A DNA stretch of 64,000 bases from Saccopteryx bilineata (taxonomy: Eukaryota; Chordata; Mammalia; Chiroptera; Emballonuridae). Every line of letters begins with the position of its first letter. Position 1 is the stretch's first letter. Under the pieces are notes generated by a model. The model ran no database searches, was not told the DNA's origin, and saw only the letters and a program-made list of their open reading frames with translations. A program made the translations under genes and the position numbers. The stretch spans positions 16,344,997-16,408,996 of the forward strand of contig NC_089501.1 in the NCBI RefSeq assembly GCF_036850765.1. Reading direction: 5' to 3'. Shown here piece by piece: positions 36,806 to 48,900 of the stretch.

Positions 36806-37224
36806 TTTTGTTTTGTTTTTAGAAAGAGAGAGAGATTCAGAGACAGAGACAGAGGCAAACAGGGAGAGAGATGAAAAGCCTCAACTTGTAGTTGTGGCAC
36901 TTTAGTTGTTCATTGATTGCTTCTCATTTGTGCCTTGACTAGAGGACTCAAACCAGCTAGTGGCTTCTTCCTCAAGTCAGTGAACTTGAGCTCAATCCAG
37001 CAACCTTGGGCTTCAAGCCAGTGACATTTGGGCTCAAGTCCAACAATCATGGGGTCATGTTTATGATCCCACACTCAAGCTAGCAACCCCACACTCAAGC
37101 TAGCAACCCCACACTCAAGCTGGTGAGCCTCTGCTCAATCCACTAATCTTGGAGTTTCACACACGGATCTTCAGCATCGCAGGCCAATCAATGAACTATC
37201 TACCTTGCCACCACCTAATCAGGC
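36806..37224 (-). mobile_element. tRNA-derived SINE, class B, reverse, with an internal tandem repeat
   Basis: Class B read in complement from the AGAGAGAGATTCAGAGACAG end (36826) to CACCTAATCAGGC (37212). It carries a 20-bp unit in three tandem copies at 37071-37130, making it longer than other class B copies. Confidence 0.82.
37071..37130. repeat. 20-bp tandem repeat, three units
   Basis: ACACTCAAGCTAGCAACCCC at 37071-37090 and 37091-37110, and a diverged third unit ACACTCAAGCTGGTGAGCCT at 37111-37130. The third unit is closest to the normal class B sequence, so the expansion happened within the SINE. Confidence 0.95.
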
Positions 37225-37460
37225 TTCTTTTTATTTTTCTTTTTTTTTTAATTTTTTGTTAAGCTTTTGTTTTAAGAGTAAGTTTGTTTCTTTTTCCAAC
37301 TGGTTACTGATGTGAGGAACTGTGATTGTAAGCTTTGAAATGAAATTAAACAATTCTTAATATAAAGAACAATGAATGCCAAGGACATTTTCTTTTAATA
37401 ACAACAATAATAATAACTATCCAGAGAATACATCTTCAGGGTCCAATTTCATAAAAAATG

Positions 37461-37499
37461 GAAGGCAGCTATGCTCACCGCTATACCACCAACGCTGCA
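37461..37499 (-). ncRNA. Tailless insertion of a tRNA-Gly(TCC) 5' half
   Basis: In complement, after four extra bases TGCA, the insert reads GCGTTGGTGGTATAGCGGTG and on through the D arm and anticodon 5' stem, ending ...GCTGCCTTC inside the anticodon loop. This matches the first 35 nt of eukaryotic tRNA-Gly(TCC) as I know it, with one T-to-C change. Flanked by a perfect 18-bp duplication CCAATTTCATAAAAAATG at 37443-37460 and 37500-37517. No poly-A tail. It is a dead copy of a fragment, not a functional tRNA gene. Confidence 0.8.
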
Positions 37500-37517
37500 C
37501 CAATTTCATAAAAAATG

Positions 37518-38990
37518 ACAAACAGTAACATGTCCATTGATGTAACAGCTGCTCAAGATCGCTTGGGAAAAGGGCTTTTCATGCTCACTTTTGTCTTAAT
37601 AAGCAACCTTTGAATAGACAGGCTAAAAACAAAATGATACTTTTCTGTGAAACAAATCACTTTCTGCTTTACTCCTAAATTTATTTTTATAACAAGCTAA
37701 CCCAAAACAACATATCTTATCCTAATCTGCCAGCCCCCTCTCCATTGTAGGGCTATCACCGTAATAAAACCCTCAAGGAATGATTTAGCTTCATAATTAT
37801 GAGTACTCAAAGAATGATTAGAACAATGTTTTCCTTCTCTCTCATTTTTCACTTGTTTATTCTCTAGCCTACAATTTGCCTTTCCTTCAGTGTTCACTGT
37901 TGGGGCCCAATAAGGCCCCCTGGTAAAATCAGGGCGAGGAGTTTATTCATGATGCAGACTGATGAATGTTTCCACACAGCAGTGGGATGTGCACACATAT
38001 TGATTTGATTGCTGGCTTGCTTTTCCTATTTCCTTTTAAAGTTTGTTGCTTAAAGACATGTAGTGACAAAAATTAATGTTGACATTTTAGAAAATATCAA
38101 CAGATATTTTCAGAGGTGGTCTGTAGAGAAAAAGTGACTACATATATTTTGTATTATTTTATATATCTTGCATTTATATTGAGTGCAAATACATATTCTT
38201 GTTTTATGCCCATTTAAACTCATTGGCATTTTATCTGAGATTAACTGAAAACAATGAATTGTGTATCTGTGTCTGCCTGTCTTTTCTTCACAAGTGCTAC
38301 TTTACTGTGTAAAAAACTTTGATTCTTGTCGATTGAAAAATGAATTAATGTACAAAATAGAGTATAATTAATGAAGAAAACATGGGTACATTTTATAAGA
38401 TGGGCTCAAAGCAGGCTAAAGATAATTAAGATTTAAAAAGATTAAAAAGAGAAAATAAGTATTAAATATATGGTTTAGAGAAGTTAACTGTTTGGATAAA
38501 AAATAATGTGAATGCCCTGGATAATGCTATACCAAAATTTGAAGATGTTCAAATAATTTAAATGTGGAAAAATATGAAAGTGTTAAATTTTATTATAAGA
38601 AAATTATTTTATCATTATGAACACCACAGACTTTCTACTTAAGTTTTGGAACTATAAATAAGATTGTTGGATTTTGCAACATAAAGTTTTAAATAAACAC
38701 ATGAAATATAGCAGGTACAATATGAGATACAAATTAAGTATAATTACAATATAAGTAAAATATGTACTAAATAAAATGTCATCCATTATGTGTAAATTGC
38801 TTTTAGATATCTATATGAAATTCCCCCACAAAAACAAAGTTTACAATACAGAAATGAATAATTGATAGTATTACTTTGTGTGTTAGGTCACGCAAATGGT
38901 CAATGAGTACTTGAAAAATGATATGTAGTATTCGGTATGAGTAGAAATTTATATTTTCAAACATTTCTGATAGAAATATAAACTAATATA
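37518..38990. other. Intergenic sequence, mostly not recognisable as repeat
   Basis: 37300-38050 is notable for lacking visible transposon sequence in this repeat-dense window; it could include conserved noncoding DNA, but nothing in the sequence proves it. 38050-38990 is very AT-rich with no gene seen. Confidence 0.45.
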
Positions 38991-39350
38991 CCTTTTTCTG
39001 TAGTTTATTCATGAATAATTATAAAAAATTTAAATGTACATGCCCTTGGTTTAGAAATTTCAAAATATTCAAACTACACAAATGCTGTACATGTACCCAA
39101 GTGCTTCTATGTAAGAATATTCATAGTATCATATTTTGAAAATAATTTTCAAATGCAACATAGGTGCCCATTCACAGTAAATGTCTGGTTAAAGAATAGT
39201 ATTCTGGCAATATGGGATACTCTTTATTTTAAAAAAATTATGAGGTAGATTTGAAATAATGTAAAAATATATTCACAATATTTTTTTGTTTCATGAGAAA
39301 TAATTTTTTTAATTCTCAAAAACTAGCAATGGTATGATCTCCTTTTTGTG
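38990..39350 (+). mobile_element. Possible diverged L1 3' fragment, sense
   Basis: The order of words (CAAATGCTGTACATGTACCC, ...CATAGGTGCCCATTCACAG, GAATAGTATTCTGGC) resembles L1 ORF2 C-terminal sequence, but divergence is high. Confidence 0.4.
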
Positions 39351-39438
39351 TAAAAATCCACATGACCATGTGTATAATAGTGTGTGTGAGCACATAGGAA
39401 AAATTTTTGAAAGATTATTACAAAAACTACTTATGATA

Positions 39439-39657
39439 GGCCTGACCTGTGGTGGCGCAGTGGATAAAGCGTCGACCTGGAAATGCTGAGGTCGCCGGTT
39501 CGAAACCCTGGGCTTGCCTGGTCAAGGCACATATGGGAGTTGATGCTTCCTGCTCCTCCCCCTCTTCTCTCTCTCTGTCTCTCCTCTCTGTCTCTGTCTC
39601 TCTCTCTCTCTGTCTGTCTCTCCCTCTCCTCTCGAAAATGAATAAATAAATTAAAAA
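39439..39657 (+). mobile_element. tRNA-derived SINE, class A, well preserved
   Basis: Near-consensus head with GTGGCGCAGTGGATAAAGCG and GGTCGCCGGTTCGAAACCC. Perfect 17-bp duplication AAAAACTACTTATGATA at 39422-39438 and 39658-39674. One of the youngest-looking class A copies here. Confidence 0.95.
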
Positions 39658-39674
39658 AAAAACTACTTATGATA

Positions 39675-41114
39675 AAACAAAGTGAATGTTTTGGGAAATA
39701 ATGAGGCAGAACATTTAAGTTAATATTTCCCTTTATTGTTTGACATTTTTATAAATAAAAATTTTAGGTTTAAATATAATAAGTATATTTAAAAAGAGCA
39801 AAGAAAGCAATGCAGATGTTTGAGTTTAACTGTCTGTGTAATTTTTAAGTTGAGATTTTTCATATTTTGGTGTGCTATGAAAAACTCTCCAAAACATTTA
39901 CTTGGCCTAATAACTAAAGCAATTAAAATCAAGTTACTTTTCAAATTAACCTTTTGACCACATTTCAGATGAAAATAAGATATGTGTATATTTTAACAGG
40001 GCTTTAGGCATTTCCTCTGCATGTGTGCTTCTGTGAAAGAGCTCAAAATTACAAGGTGTCTAAATCAGAATGAGGGACTATGAGGGACTATGGACCCACA
40101 CATCCACTGAAGTGTTGAGGAAATTATAAAAAACAAACAAAATTCACTCACCTTGTGAAAAAGTAATCTTCAAGTGTTGCAGATATCCTTGAATCTTGAA
40201 AATACCTTTAGTGCTTTTCACCTTGCCTGAACTTGCAACTAACTCAACATAATCTCAATTTTCTCTGACCACATAAGACCCCTTTTTTAATGTTAAAGCA
40301 ATTCTTTGATATTTGTACATGGCTTTCACATATGTTTCCCTGCTAGTAAGTACAGTATTATAAGAAATTTGTTTAGCTGTCCTTCGTATACTGGCTAGTA
40401 TAACATGGCATGTATTCAAAATAATTTATAGAAAGAATAATTTATTATACACTTAGTTTTAGAATATATTCCTGCTATTATATACAGAGAAACTTTAAAT
40501 CTTTTTTATTGATAATAATTACTGCTTTTAAATGGGTGTTTTAAAAAAATTATGTTAGTTTAAATGTATGCATTTTCTTTTTAATAGGTTAGGTAATCAA
40601 TATTTTTAAAAATAATTTAAATTACTGTTATAAAAATATAACAATCATAGGAAGTTATTGACCATACTGCATGTGACTCTACAAGAATATAAATGTACTT
40701 GGACATTCTCTCTTGAAGGGGCCAATTGGAAAAGTATTTTTCTTTGCTGTTTTCTCTATAGGTTTATCTCCATTAAATAGAATAATTAAGGAAGGTATTA
40801 ATTGAGTACAAAAAACCAGTCCAAGATGATGTTCCTTTCTCATTGCTACCCCAGAGAGGTAGGCTCAATACTACTCTTTCTTTACCATTTATTTGTGTAC
40901 CTTTTTTTTAAAAAATGAAATAGCTAATCAAAATATGGAAATGATAGAAACATTCTCCTAATTCTCACTTTCAGTCTTTTTGTTTTTCTTAATCTTGAGA
41001 ATTCTCCCTGTTGTCATTCAAAATATGTAAGCATTCCTTTGAAATTAGTTGCTGTTACTAAAGAAGTTTTCTTGGTTCTAAGGAAAGGTTTATTTCTGAA
41101 TTTAAGATATACAT
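39675..41114. other. Intergenic sequence, nothing recognised
   Basis: AT-rich, no gene. A 12-bp word AATGAGGGACTA-like (GAGGGACTAT) is doubled at about 40071-40091. Confidence 0.5.
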
Positions 41115-41130
41115 AGTAATCTCAATTTTA

Positions 41131-41458
41131 TCATTTATTTAATTAGTGACAGAGACAGAGAAAGTCAGAGAGATGGACAGATAGGGACAGACAGACAGGA
41201 AGGGAGAGAGATGAGAAGCATCAATTCTTTGTTGTGGCACCTTAGTTGTTCATTGATTGCTTTCTCATATGTCCCTTGACCAGGGGGCTACACCAGACTG
41301 AGTGACCCCTTGCTCAAGCGAGTGACCTTGGGCTCAAGTTGGTGAGCCTTGCTCAAACCAGATAGCCCATGCTCAAGCCAGTGACTTCAGGGTCTGGAAC
41401 CTGAGTCCTCTGCATCCCAGTCTGACACTCTATCTACTGCACCACTGCCTGGTCAGGC
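41131..41458 (-). mobile_element. tRNA-derived SINE, class B, reverse
   Basis: Class B in complement (GAGAAAGTCAGAGAGATGGA, TTAGTTGTTCATTGATTGC, CACCACTGCCTGGTCAGGC). Imperfect 16-bp duplication AGTAATCTCAATTTTA at 41115-41130 and AGTAATCTTATTTTTA at 41459-41474. Confidence 0.9.
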
Positions 41459-41474
41459 AGTAATCTTATTTTTA

Positions 41475-43130
41475 AAGAATTATAGATATTAAACATCCTA
41501 TTAATTTTGGTGAAACCTTCTGAAATAATATAAATGTAACATTGCTGTTAATGCTCTGTATCAATCAATCACAGAAGTTGTTCTGTAGAAAATTGCATTT
41601 AGCTTATCTATAGTAACTATAGTCTGTCTTTGATACCTTGTTCTCTAGTTTGGATGATGCTATTATGAATTCATCCCTGTACTATTCCAGCTGTATTCTC
41701 TAATTTCTGAATATTAATGATTGGCATTGAGCATATGATAATTTACATAAAATGTATGTTGACATGATAATAATAATTTGGGATTGGATGATATCTATTT
41801 TTGCCAATTTATGCAACACTTAAGCTATACAGTTTTGGTCTGCATTTCTGAAATTAAATAGTAGGTGAAAATATTTATAAAGTCATTTTAAAAATAAGAC
41901 AAAAGAGATCACTAATATGCATATTCTGACTTAAATTCAATATATTACAGTAAACCTGTAGCCACAGTTCAGGAATGTTAAGAACTTGTATAAATTTGGT
42001 TTGTTTACCAATTATCCCCTTTCAAGCTCAACCTAATGTCTACCTGCATCTAATAGTAGCTTAGAAAAATTTGTTCAAGGCAAACAAAAATTCCCCCAAA
42101 TAAACAACTATACTGTATCATATTTTTAGGTAAAATTTCATAGTCAAATTAAGAAATAATATATATGTGGCATTTTATAAACAATCTCATTAGGACTTTC
42201 AAAACTTTTAGAAAAAATGTCAGAGCTTTTCAAAATCTGTTTGTATCATTTAAAAAGTTTGTTGAGACAATTTTACATTTTATATACTATGCTCTCCAAA
42301 AGATTATCAAAATATTTGCATCTTTAGAAAAAATGTTTACCCAAAAATGATTTTAGATAGTTTAGATTTTTTTCTGAAGATGATTTTATAAGAAGATATG
42401 GAATATGGTCAGTATTTAAGACATATTAAGACCTATTAGGAGTTTGTATAAGTCAGATTGTCACACAATCATATACTTATATTGTACAATTTAAGCTATA
42501 TTACCAATTGCAATTAGGTAAACTAAACTTTGGAAACATAAAATATTTCAAATTTCTTTCCTACACTTTTCCACTACCTTTTTATTAATGATGACAGGGA
42601 GCAATCATTTATTTTTGCCAATAATGGGGGACTTTAAACAACTGAGTTTATTCTAATAAATTAAGGGTCTTAATAAAGTAACCAAGGAATAAGAACAGGT
42701 GTTTAGATGGTGAATTTACTCCTTATTCTAACTTCTCAGTTTAAAAGCTATTCCATATCTGCATGGTGAATATCATTTGATGCTGTTTTAATTACTGAGC
42801 TTTGAATGTGGTCACCATTTTCCATTCCCATATTTTCCCATCTCACCTTGATAAATAAATATTATTTTATGTTTAACAATATATTATACTGGTGCCATAT
42901 CCCATGTGTAAGAAGAGCTTGCCTTAGTTCTTTTAACAAGTAAACTTATAGATGGTTGTGTGGTAGCTTGTGCGAGGTGTGTAAAGCATGACTGACTTGA
43001 ACACTTACATTTCTCTTCCTATTCCCTTTATGGAGGATAGTATTCTAAAGGGACTTTCTATATGACAGTATTAATATTATTTTTTTCTTGTTATAGCCAA
43101 TCAGTTTCTTCAGTGCCTTTACGATAAACT
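41475..43130. other. Intergenic sequence, nothing recognised
   Basis: Very AT-rich with no supported gene or repeat. The frame at 42165-42350 is low-complexity Lys/Phe-rich and probably chance. Confidence 0.5.
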
Positions 43131-43350
43131 CAAACTTATTGGCATGACATAACTCCCACTGATGAGGACCCTGTCAAATCTCTTGAAGTTCTTTAGAGCC
43201 CCTGTGTTTTCTCATGCCGCCCATGCTTTTAGTACTACATTTTCTTTGCCTGACTTACCCTTTTTCATATAGTTAATGTTTCTGCTTTAGTACTTTATTG
43301 ACCCCTTAACTAATTTAGCTGGATCTTCTCTGGGAGGTTATAGCAAGCTT
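43130..43350. repeat. Possible L2-like fragment and (TTTA)n
   Basis: The run from CTCTTGAAGTTC to CTCTGGGAGG (43180-43340) has the word order of an L2 3' region, at low confidence. A (TTTA)n/TTATTTA run follows at 43351-43392. Confidence 0.35.
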
Positions 43351-43789
43351 TATTTATTTATTTATTATTTATTTATTTATTTATTTATTTTTATCATTCA
43401 AGATTTCTTTATTTTTTGTATTTTAATCACAGCCACATGTTTCATGTCTTTTCATCATAAGAATGATATCTCCTGTACAACCTAAGTCTGTCTCATGAGA
43501 TTTCCCATTCACTAAACGAGATTCTTCCTCTTCATACTCATTTCTTCCTTCATCTCAGTTGTCCAGTTTCACCCATTTCCATGGACTATGTGCAATTTTC
43601 CCACAAGCACATTTATTATAAAGAGTGAATCACTACTAAATTGGACCTCAGAACATGCAGGGCATGTTATTTAGTTTATGGTATTGAATGTACCTATCTT
43701 TTTTGCAATACTTTAATGAACCTAAATGCATCACCAAAATGTTTAGGACTAAATTAAAAGTCATTGTCATTCAAGACTTTTCTTTATAT

Positions 43790-44890
43790 AGGTCAGATAA
43801 AAACACCCCACCTTTTTTCACTTTATTTTTTAATCATTCAAAGAACATAGTTTACATTAGAGTTAACTCTTGACGTTGTAAATGTTGCGGGTTTGGACAA
43901 ACATATAATGACATGTACCCAGTGTTATATACCATACAGAAGAGTTCCACTATTCTGTGAAACAAACACTCCTCAGTGTTTCATGTATTTATCCCTCCTT
44001 TCACCCGAACACTGGAAACCTCTGATCTTTTCAGCACCGCCATAGTTTTTCTTTTTCCAAAGTGTTTTACAGTTAGAATCATTCAGTATGTGGCCTTTCC
44101 AGACTGGCTTCTTTCACTGAGTACTATGCATTTAAGTTTCCTCCATGTCTTTTTATGGCTTGGTAACTTAAAAAGCTATTATCTTTTCAGTGCTGAGTAA
44201 TATTTTTATGTAACTATATCATATATTCTTTCCATTGTGGATGTACCACTAATATTTTATTGTAGGTGTACCACAGTTTATTTATCCACTCACCTATTGC
44301 AGGGCATCTTGGTTGCTTCTATGTGTTGCTAATTATGAATAAACCTGCCATAAATATCCATGTGCAGGCTTTTGTAAAAGCATAAGTTTTCAACTCTGTT
44401 TGGTAAATACCAAGAAGCACAATTACTGGGTTGTGTGGTAAGAGAACATTTAGTTTTGTTGAAATCACTAAACTGTCTACCAAAGTGGCTGTATCATTTT
44501 TTTATTCACACCAAAAATAAGTGAAAATTGCTGTTGTTTTCCATCTTTGCCCACTTATGTTATTGCCAGTGTTATGGATTTGGCTAGTCTAATAGATGTA
44601 TAGTAATATCTCGTTTAAATTTCACTTGCTTGATGACATATGATGAGTAACATCTTGTATATACTTATTTGATATCTCTATATTTTTTGTGAGGTATCTG
44701 TTAAGACCTTTGGCTAGTTTTTTTTTATTGAGATGTGTTTTTTTTATGTTCAGTTTTAAGAATTCTTTGTATGTTTTGGAAAACAGATCTTTATCAGATG
44801 TGCCATGTACAAATCTTTTCTCCCAGTTGGTGGCTTGTCTTTTCATTAAGCTCCATTTAATATTGACCTTATATATAATTATTTTTGACA
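43790..44890 (-). mobile_element. Ancient L1 3' region, antisense
   Basis: Read in complement, 44622-44897 encodes an ORF2-like stretch (KRQATNWEKRF, SKTYKEFLKLN). The rest matches L1 ORF2 C-terminus and 3' UTR in complement (GGCTTCTTTCACTGAGTA near 44105). Broken. Confidence 0.8.
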
Positions 44891-45115
44891 TATACATTTG
44901 AAATAATTTTCATTATCTTTTCTAGCTTCTGGTATTTATTAAATATTTTTTTGAGAATCAAATGTTAGGTATTGATTATTCTAGGTGCATATAATAAGGC
45001 AGTGAACAAACTTTTTTTTTCTTCAAGGATCTTATATTTTAGGAAAACTAAAAGGTACAAGAAAAAATTTAAAAATATATATATGATATAATGGATGATT
45101 AAAAGTTTTAGAGGC

Positions 45116-46704
45116 AAATTAACCTAAAATGGATCAAAGATCTAAACATAAGACCTAAAACAATTAAGTACATAGAAGAAGACATAGGTACTCAACTCAT
45201 ACTAGACTTGGGTTTTAAAGAGCATTTTATGAATTTGACTCCACAGGCAAGAGAAGTGAAGACAAAAATTAATGAATGGGACTACATCAGACTAAGAAGT
45301 TTTTGCTCAGCAAGAGAAACTGATAACAAAATAAACAGACAGCCAACTAAATGGGAAATGATATTTTCAAACAACAGCTCAGATAAGGGCCTAATATCCA
45401 AAATATACAAAGAACTCATAAAACTCAACAACAAACAAGCAAACAATCCAATAAAAAAATGGGAAGAGGCCTAGCGTGCGGAGGACCCGGGTTCGATTCC
45501 CGGCCAGGGCACACAGGAGAAGCGCCCATTTGCTTCTCCACCCCTCCGCCGTGCTTTCCTCTCTGTCTCTCTCTTCCCCTCCCGCAGCCAAGGCTCCATT
45601 GGAGCAGAGATGCCCCGGGCGCTGGGCATGGCTCTGTGGCCTCTGCCTCAGGCGCTAGAGTGGCTCTGGTCACAATATGGCAACGCCCAGGATGGGCAGA
45701 GCATCGCCCCCTGGGGGGCAGAGCACCGCCCCTGGTGGGCGGGCCGGGTGGATCCCGGTGGGGCGCATGCGGGAGTCTGTCTGACTGTCTCTCCCTGTTT
45801 CCAGCTTCAGAAAAATTAAAAAAAAAAAAAAAAAAAGGGAAGAGGACATGAACAGACACTTCTCCCAGGAAGAAATACAAATGGCCAACAGATATATGAA
45901 AAGATGCTCATATTCTTTAGTTATTAGAGAAATGCAAATCAAAACTGCAATGAGATACCACCTCACACCTGTTAGATTAGCTATTATTAGCAAGACAGGT
46001 AATAGCAAATGTTGGAGAGGTTGTGGAGAAAAAGGAACCCTCATCCACTGTTGGTAGGAATGTAAAGTAGTACAACCATTATGGAAGAAAGTATGGTGGT
46101 TCCTCAAAAAACTGAAAATAGAACTACCTTATGACCCAGCAATCCCTCTACTGGGTATATACCCCCAAAACTCAGAAACTTTGATACGTAAAGACACATG
46201 CAGCCCCATGTTCATTGCAGCATTGTTCACAGTGGCCAGGACATGGAAACAACCAAAAAGCCCGTCAATAGATGACTGGATAAAGAAGATGTGGCACATA
46301 TACACTATGGAATACTACTCAGCCATAAGAAATGATGACATCGGATCATTTACAGCAAAATGGTGGGATCTTGATAACATGATACAAAGCGAAATAAGTA
46401 AATCAGAAAAAAACAGGAACTGCACTATTCCATACGTAGGTGGGACATAAAAGTGAAACTAAGAGACATTGATAAGAGTGTGGTGGTTACGGGGGGAGGG
46501 GGAAATGGAGAGGGAAAGGGGGAGGGGGAGGGGCACAAAGAAAACTATTCAATAGATAGAAGGTGACAGAGGACAATCTGACTTTGGGTGATGGTTATGC
46601 AACATAATTGAACGACAAGATAACCTGGACTTGTTATCTTTGAATATATGTATCCTGATTTATTGATGTCGCCCCATGAAAAAAATAAAATTATTAAAAA
46701 AAAT
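45116..46704 (+). mobile_element. 5'-truncated L1 (L1-C), sense, with a SINE inside
   Basis: Holds only the last third of ORF2 (EFMNLTPQ-like region near 45230, then [20 protein letters not shown] near 45848 and IPYVGGT ending about 46448), then a 3' UTR with a strong G-rich tract (46488-46540) and an A-rich end. Target duplication GTTTTAGAGGC at 45105-45115 and 46705-46715. Its C-terminal frame (46181-46450) is still open, so it is younger than most L1 pieces here. A class C SINE lies at 45470-45836. Confidence 0.92.
45470..45836 (+). mobile_element. tRNA-derived SINE, class C, 5'-truncated, inside L1-C
   Basis: Starts inside the tRNA head at CTAGCGTGCGGAGGACCCGG; the A-box part is missing while the B box (GGTTCGATTCCCGG) is intact. 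GC-rich body with an extra internal copy of the GCAGAGCA(T/C)CGCCCC motif near 45697-45728. Duplication GGGAAGAGG at 45461-45469 and 45837-45845. Confidence 0.92.
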
Positions 46705-46715
46705 GTTTTAGAGGC

Positions 46716-48042
46716 TATTTCACATGATGAGTGGGAGAAGAATGATTATGGGATGCTTTTTTAAGGAAGTCTACAGAACTCTCTGTGATATGGTGATATT
46801 TATGGAAAGAACAAAAGAAAGTAAAGAGGGACACCTCATGGGTATTTGAAATTAACTCATTTCCTACAGAGGAACTGCAGTGACAGTTCAGTGACCTATA
46901 ACAACATCAAGTAATCTAATGTAGTTGGAGTAAAATAAGCAAACATAAGAGATGTCAGAGATGAAATAAGAGAAATAGTGGGGTTTTGGGTCAGTAGGGT
47001 CTGCTATACCATGAAAAAGACTGTATTTTCTTCAGATACTATTGGAAAACTTTGAGTGGATGAGATTTAATTTTTGATTGTGGCTCTATTTTGAAAATGA
47101 AAATAGGGAAAAGATAGAAGTAAAGCTATGGTTATGATTTTAGTACAATAGTGGCTTGAACAATTAAGGTAGTGGTTAAATGATATTATAGTATCATATT
47201 ATCCATTAAATATATTAGAAAAGGGAACTTATCAGGATTGGTTTATAAATTGTAAGTGGAGTATAAAGGAAAGATATGAGGCAAAGTATGTTTAAGTTTT
47301 TGTCCCGATCCAATGAAAGTTTAGTGTATCCATTACTTTAGGCAAAGAAGACTGAGGGAAGAAGAAGCTATTTTGGGGAAAATATATTTTGGTTGTAGAC
47401 ATGATCAATATGAGTTTTAAACTTGTTGAATATGTTAAATATGAAATATAGTGAGAAGTGTGAGTTGAAAATACAAATTTGGAACTCTGATATATATGTA
47501 GTATTTAAAGAATAGATAATAAAATGTAGCGAATGAGTGTTACAAGAGATGAAAAGATGTCTTGAATTAAACCCTTGAACACTACAACTAATGAGGTTAA
47601 GAAAGAGCAACCAGTGATAAAGGAGGAGAACCCAGAGATGTTATCCTGGAAGTCAAGTGAAGACTGTTTTAAAGACAGACTTTTCTCCTGGTGAAGGGTG
47701 TGGATATGTCAAATTACTGCATATAGCATGGGTAAGATATCACTTTTGAAATTTTTTTAATATAGTAAATGAATAGAAGAATTCTACTTGAGATAACAAG
47801 GCTATTGAATTTTAGATTAGAGACAATTTTATGAATAAACCAACTTTTTCATATGACTGCTAACTTCAGGTTTCCTCATTATTCACAACAGTGGCTCCTT
47901 TATATGATGTAGCTTCCCTTGTTTATGGGAAAGTTCTGTCTCCAAATGCCTTCTAGGACTCAGGGAGCAATGGCAATCCCTTCTTATATATGTTAAATTG
48001 TGTTGCCATGGCATATCAAAATGATTGTGAATCATCTTGTCT
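46716..48042. other. Intergenic sequence with possible ancient repeat
   Basis: 46860-47290 has words reminiscent of an old mammalian repeat that I cannot name. No gene recognised. Confidence 0.4.
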
Positions 48043-48050
48043 GTGTAAGT

Positions 48051-48330
48051 CAGTGATTTTCAACATTTTTCATCTCATGGCACATTGTAAACTAATTGTT
48101 AAAATTCTGTGCCACACACAAAAATATATATTTTTTGCTGATCTGATAAAAATAGGTATACTTTTGATTCATTCACACTGGACAGCTAAAGCTATGTTGG
48201 CTATTGTCATTTTCTTTTGACAATCTGAATGAGAGGAGGTTTGTGCTTCTGGCTAAAAAGTCAGTATTGCATATTCTAAAAATTCTTGTGGTACTCCAGT
48301 GTGCCGTGGTACACCAATTAACAATCGGTG
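48051..48330. mobile_element. Short nonautonomous hAT-type DNA transposon
   Basis: Starts CAGTGATTTTCAAC and ends, in complement, CACCGATTGTTAATTGG, an imperfect inverted repeat. Flanked by 8-bp near-identical duplications GTGTAAGT (48043-48050) and TTGTAAGT (48331-48338), the length typical of hAT. 280 bp with no coding capacity. Confidence 0.8.
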
Positions 48331-48759
48331 TTGTAAGTCATTATAAATTTGTAGCTAATAGTCACAGAAGGGGAAAAGTATACTTGTATTGCAAATCAGA
48401 TTCTTTCAGTGTTCAAACTGAATCTTAATATTTTAAAACTTTAGCATTGTATCAAACTTGAATAAGGGAATACATTATTTATTGAAGAATACGGAAAGCC
48501 TGCTCACTTTAATAGAGCAGAGATCTTTGTGTCATTATTTTCTCTTCATTTTTTCCTACTTCTATTCTTTATGAGTTCCACTGGTTTATTTTGGCTTCGT
48601 TTCAGAGTGAGTTGAGAGGTACATTGAAAAAAGTACCATTTACTTCATCTTTTTCAGAGTTGCCTTACCAAACCATAGCCAGAACAGGGCCTCCTTGTTC
48701 CATTTTCAAAAGGAAACTATAACCTCACAGGTTTTAATAACATCTAATTGCATAGACAG

Positions 48760-48900
48760 TTTTACAAGGGACTTGTTTAGTCCTCATCAGAATCCTGTGA
48801 ATTACCATATGTTACAGATAAGAAAACTGAGGATTGCAGCGGATGTATAAAATTTCCACAATTAATTAAAAGCTATCATTGTAATTGCAACTGTGAATTC
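48760..48900 (-). repeat. MIR SINE fragment, reverse
   Basis: TTACAGATAAGAAAACTGAGG at 48812 is the complement of the MIR 3' motif; flanking words agree. Confidence 0.65.

Noticed and set aside
37060..37130. Three spaced repeats as a CRISPR-like array
   Set aside because: The units are directly adjacent without spacers, lie inside a SINE, and the genome is mammalian.
45425..45880. Long overlapping frames on both strands near 45.4-45.9 kb
   Set aside because: They are produced by the GC-rich class C SINE, which has few stops; the same frames recur in other class C copies (17958, 29996, 53707).
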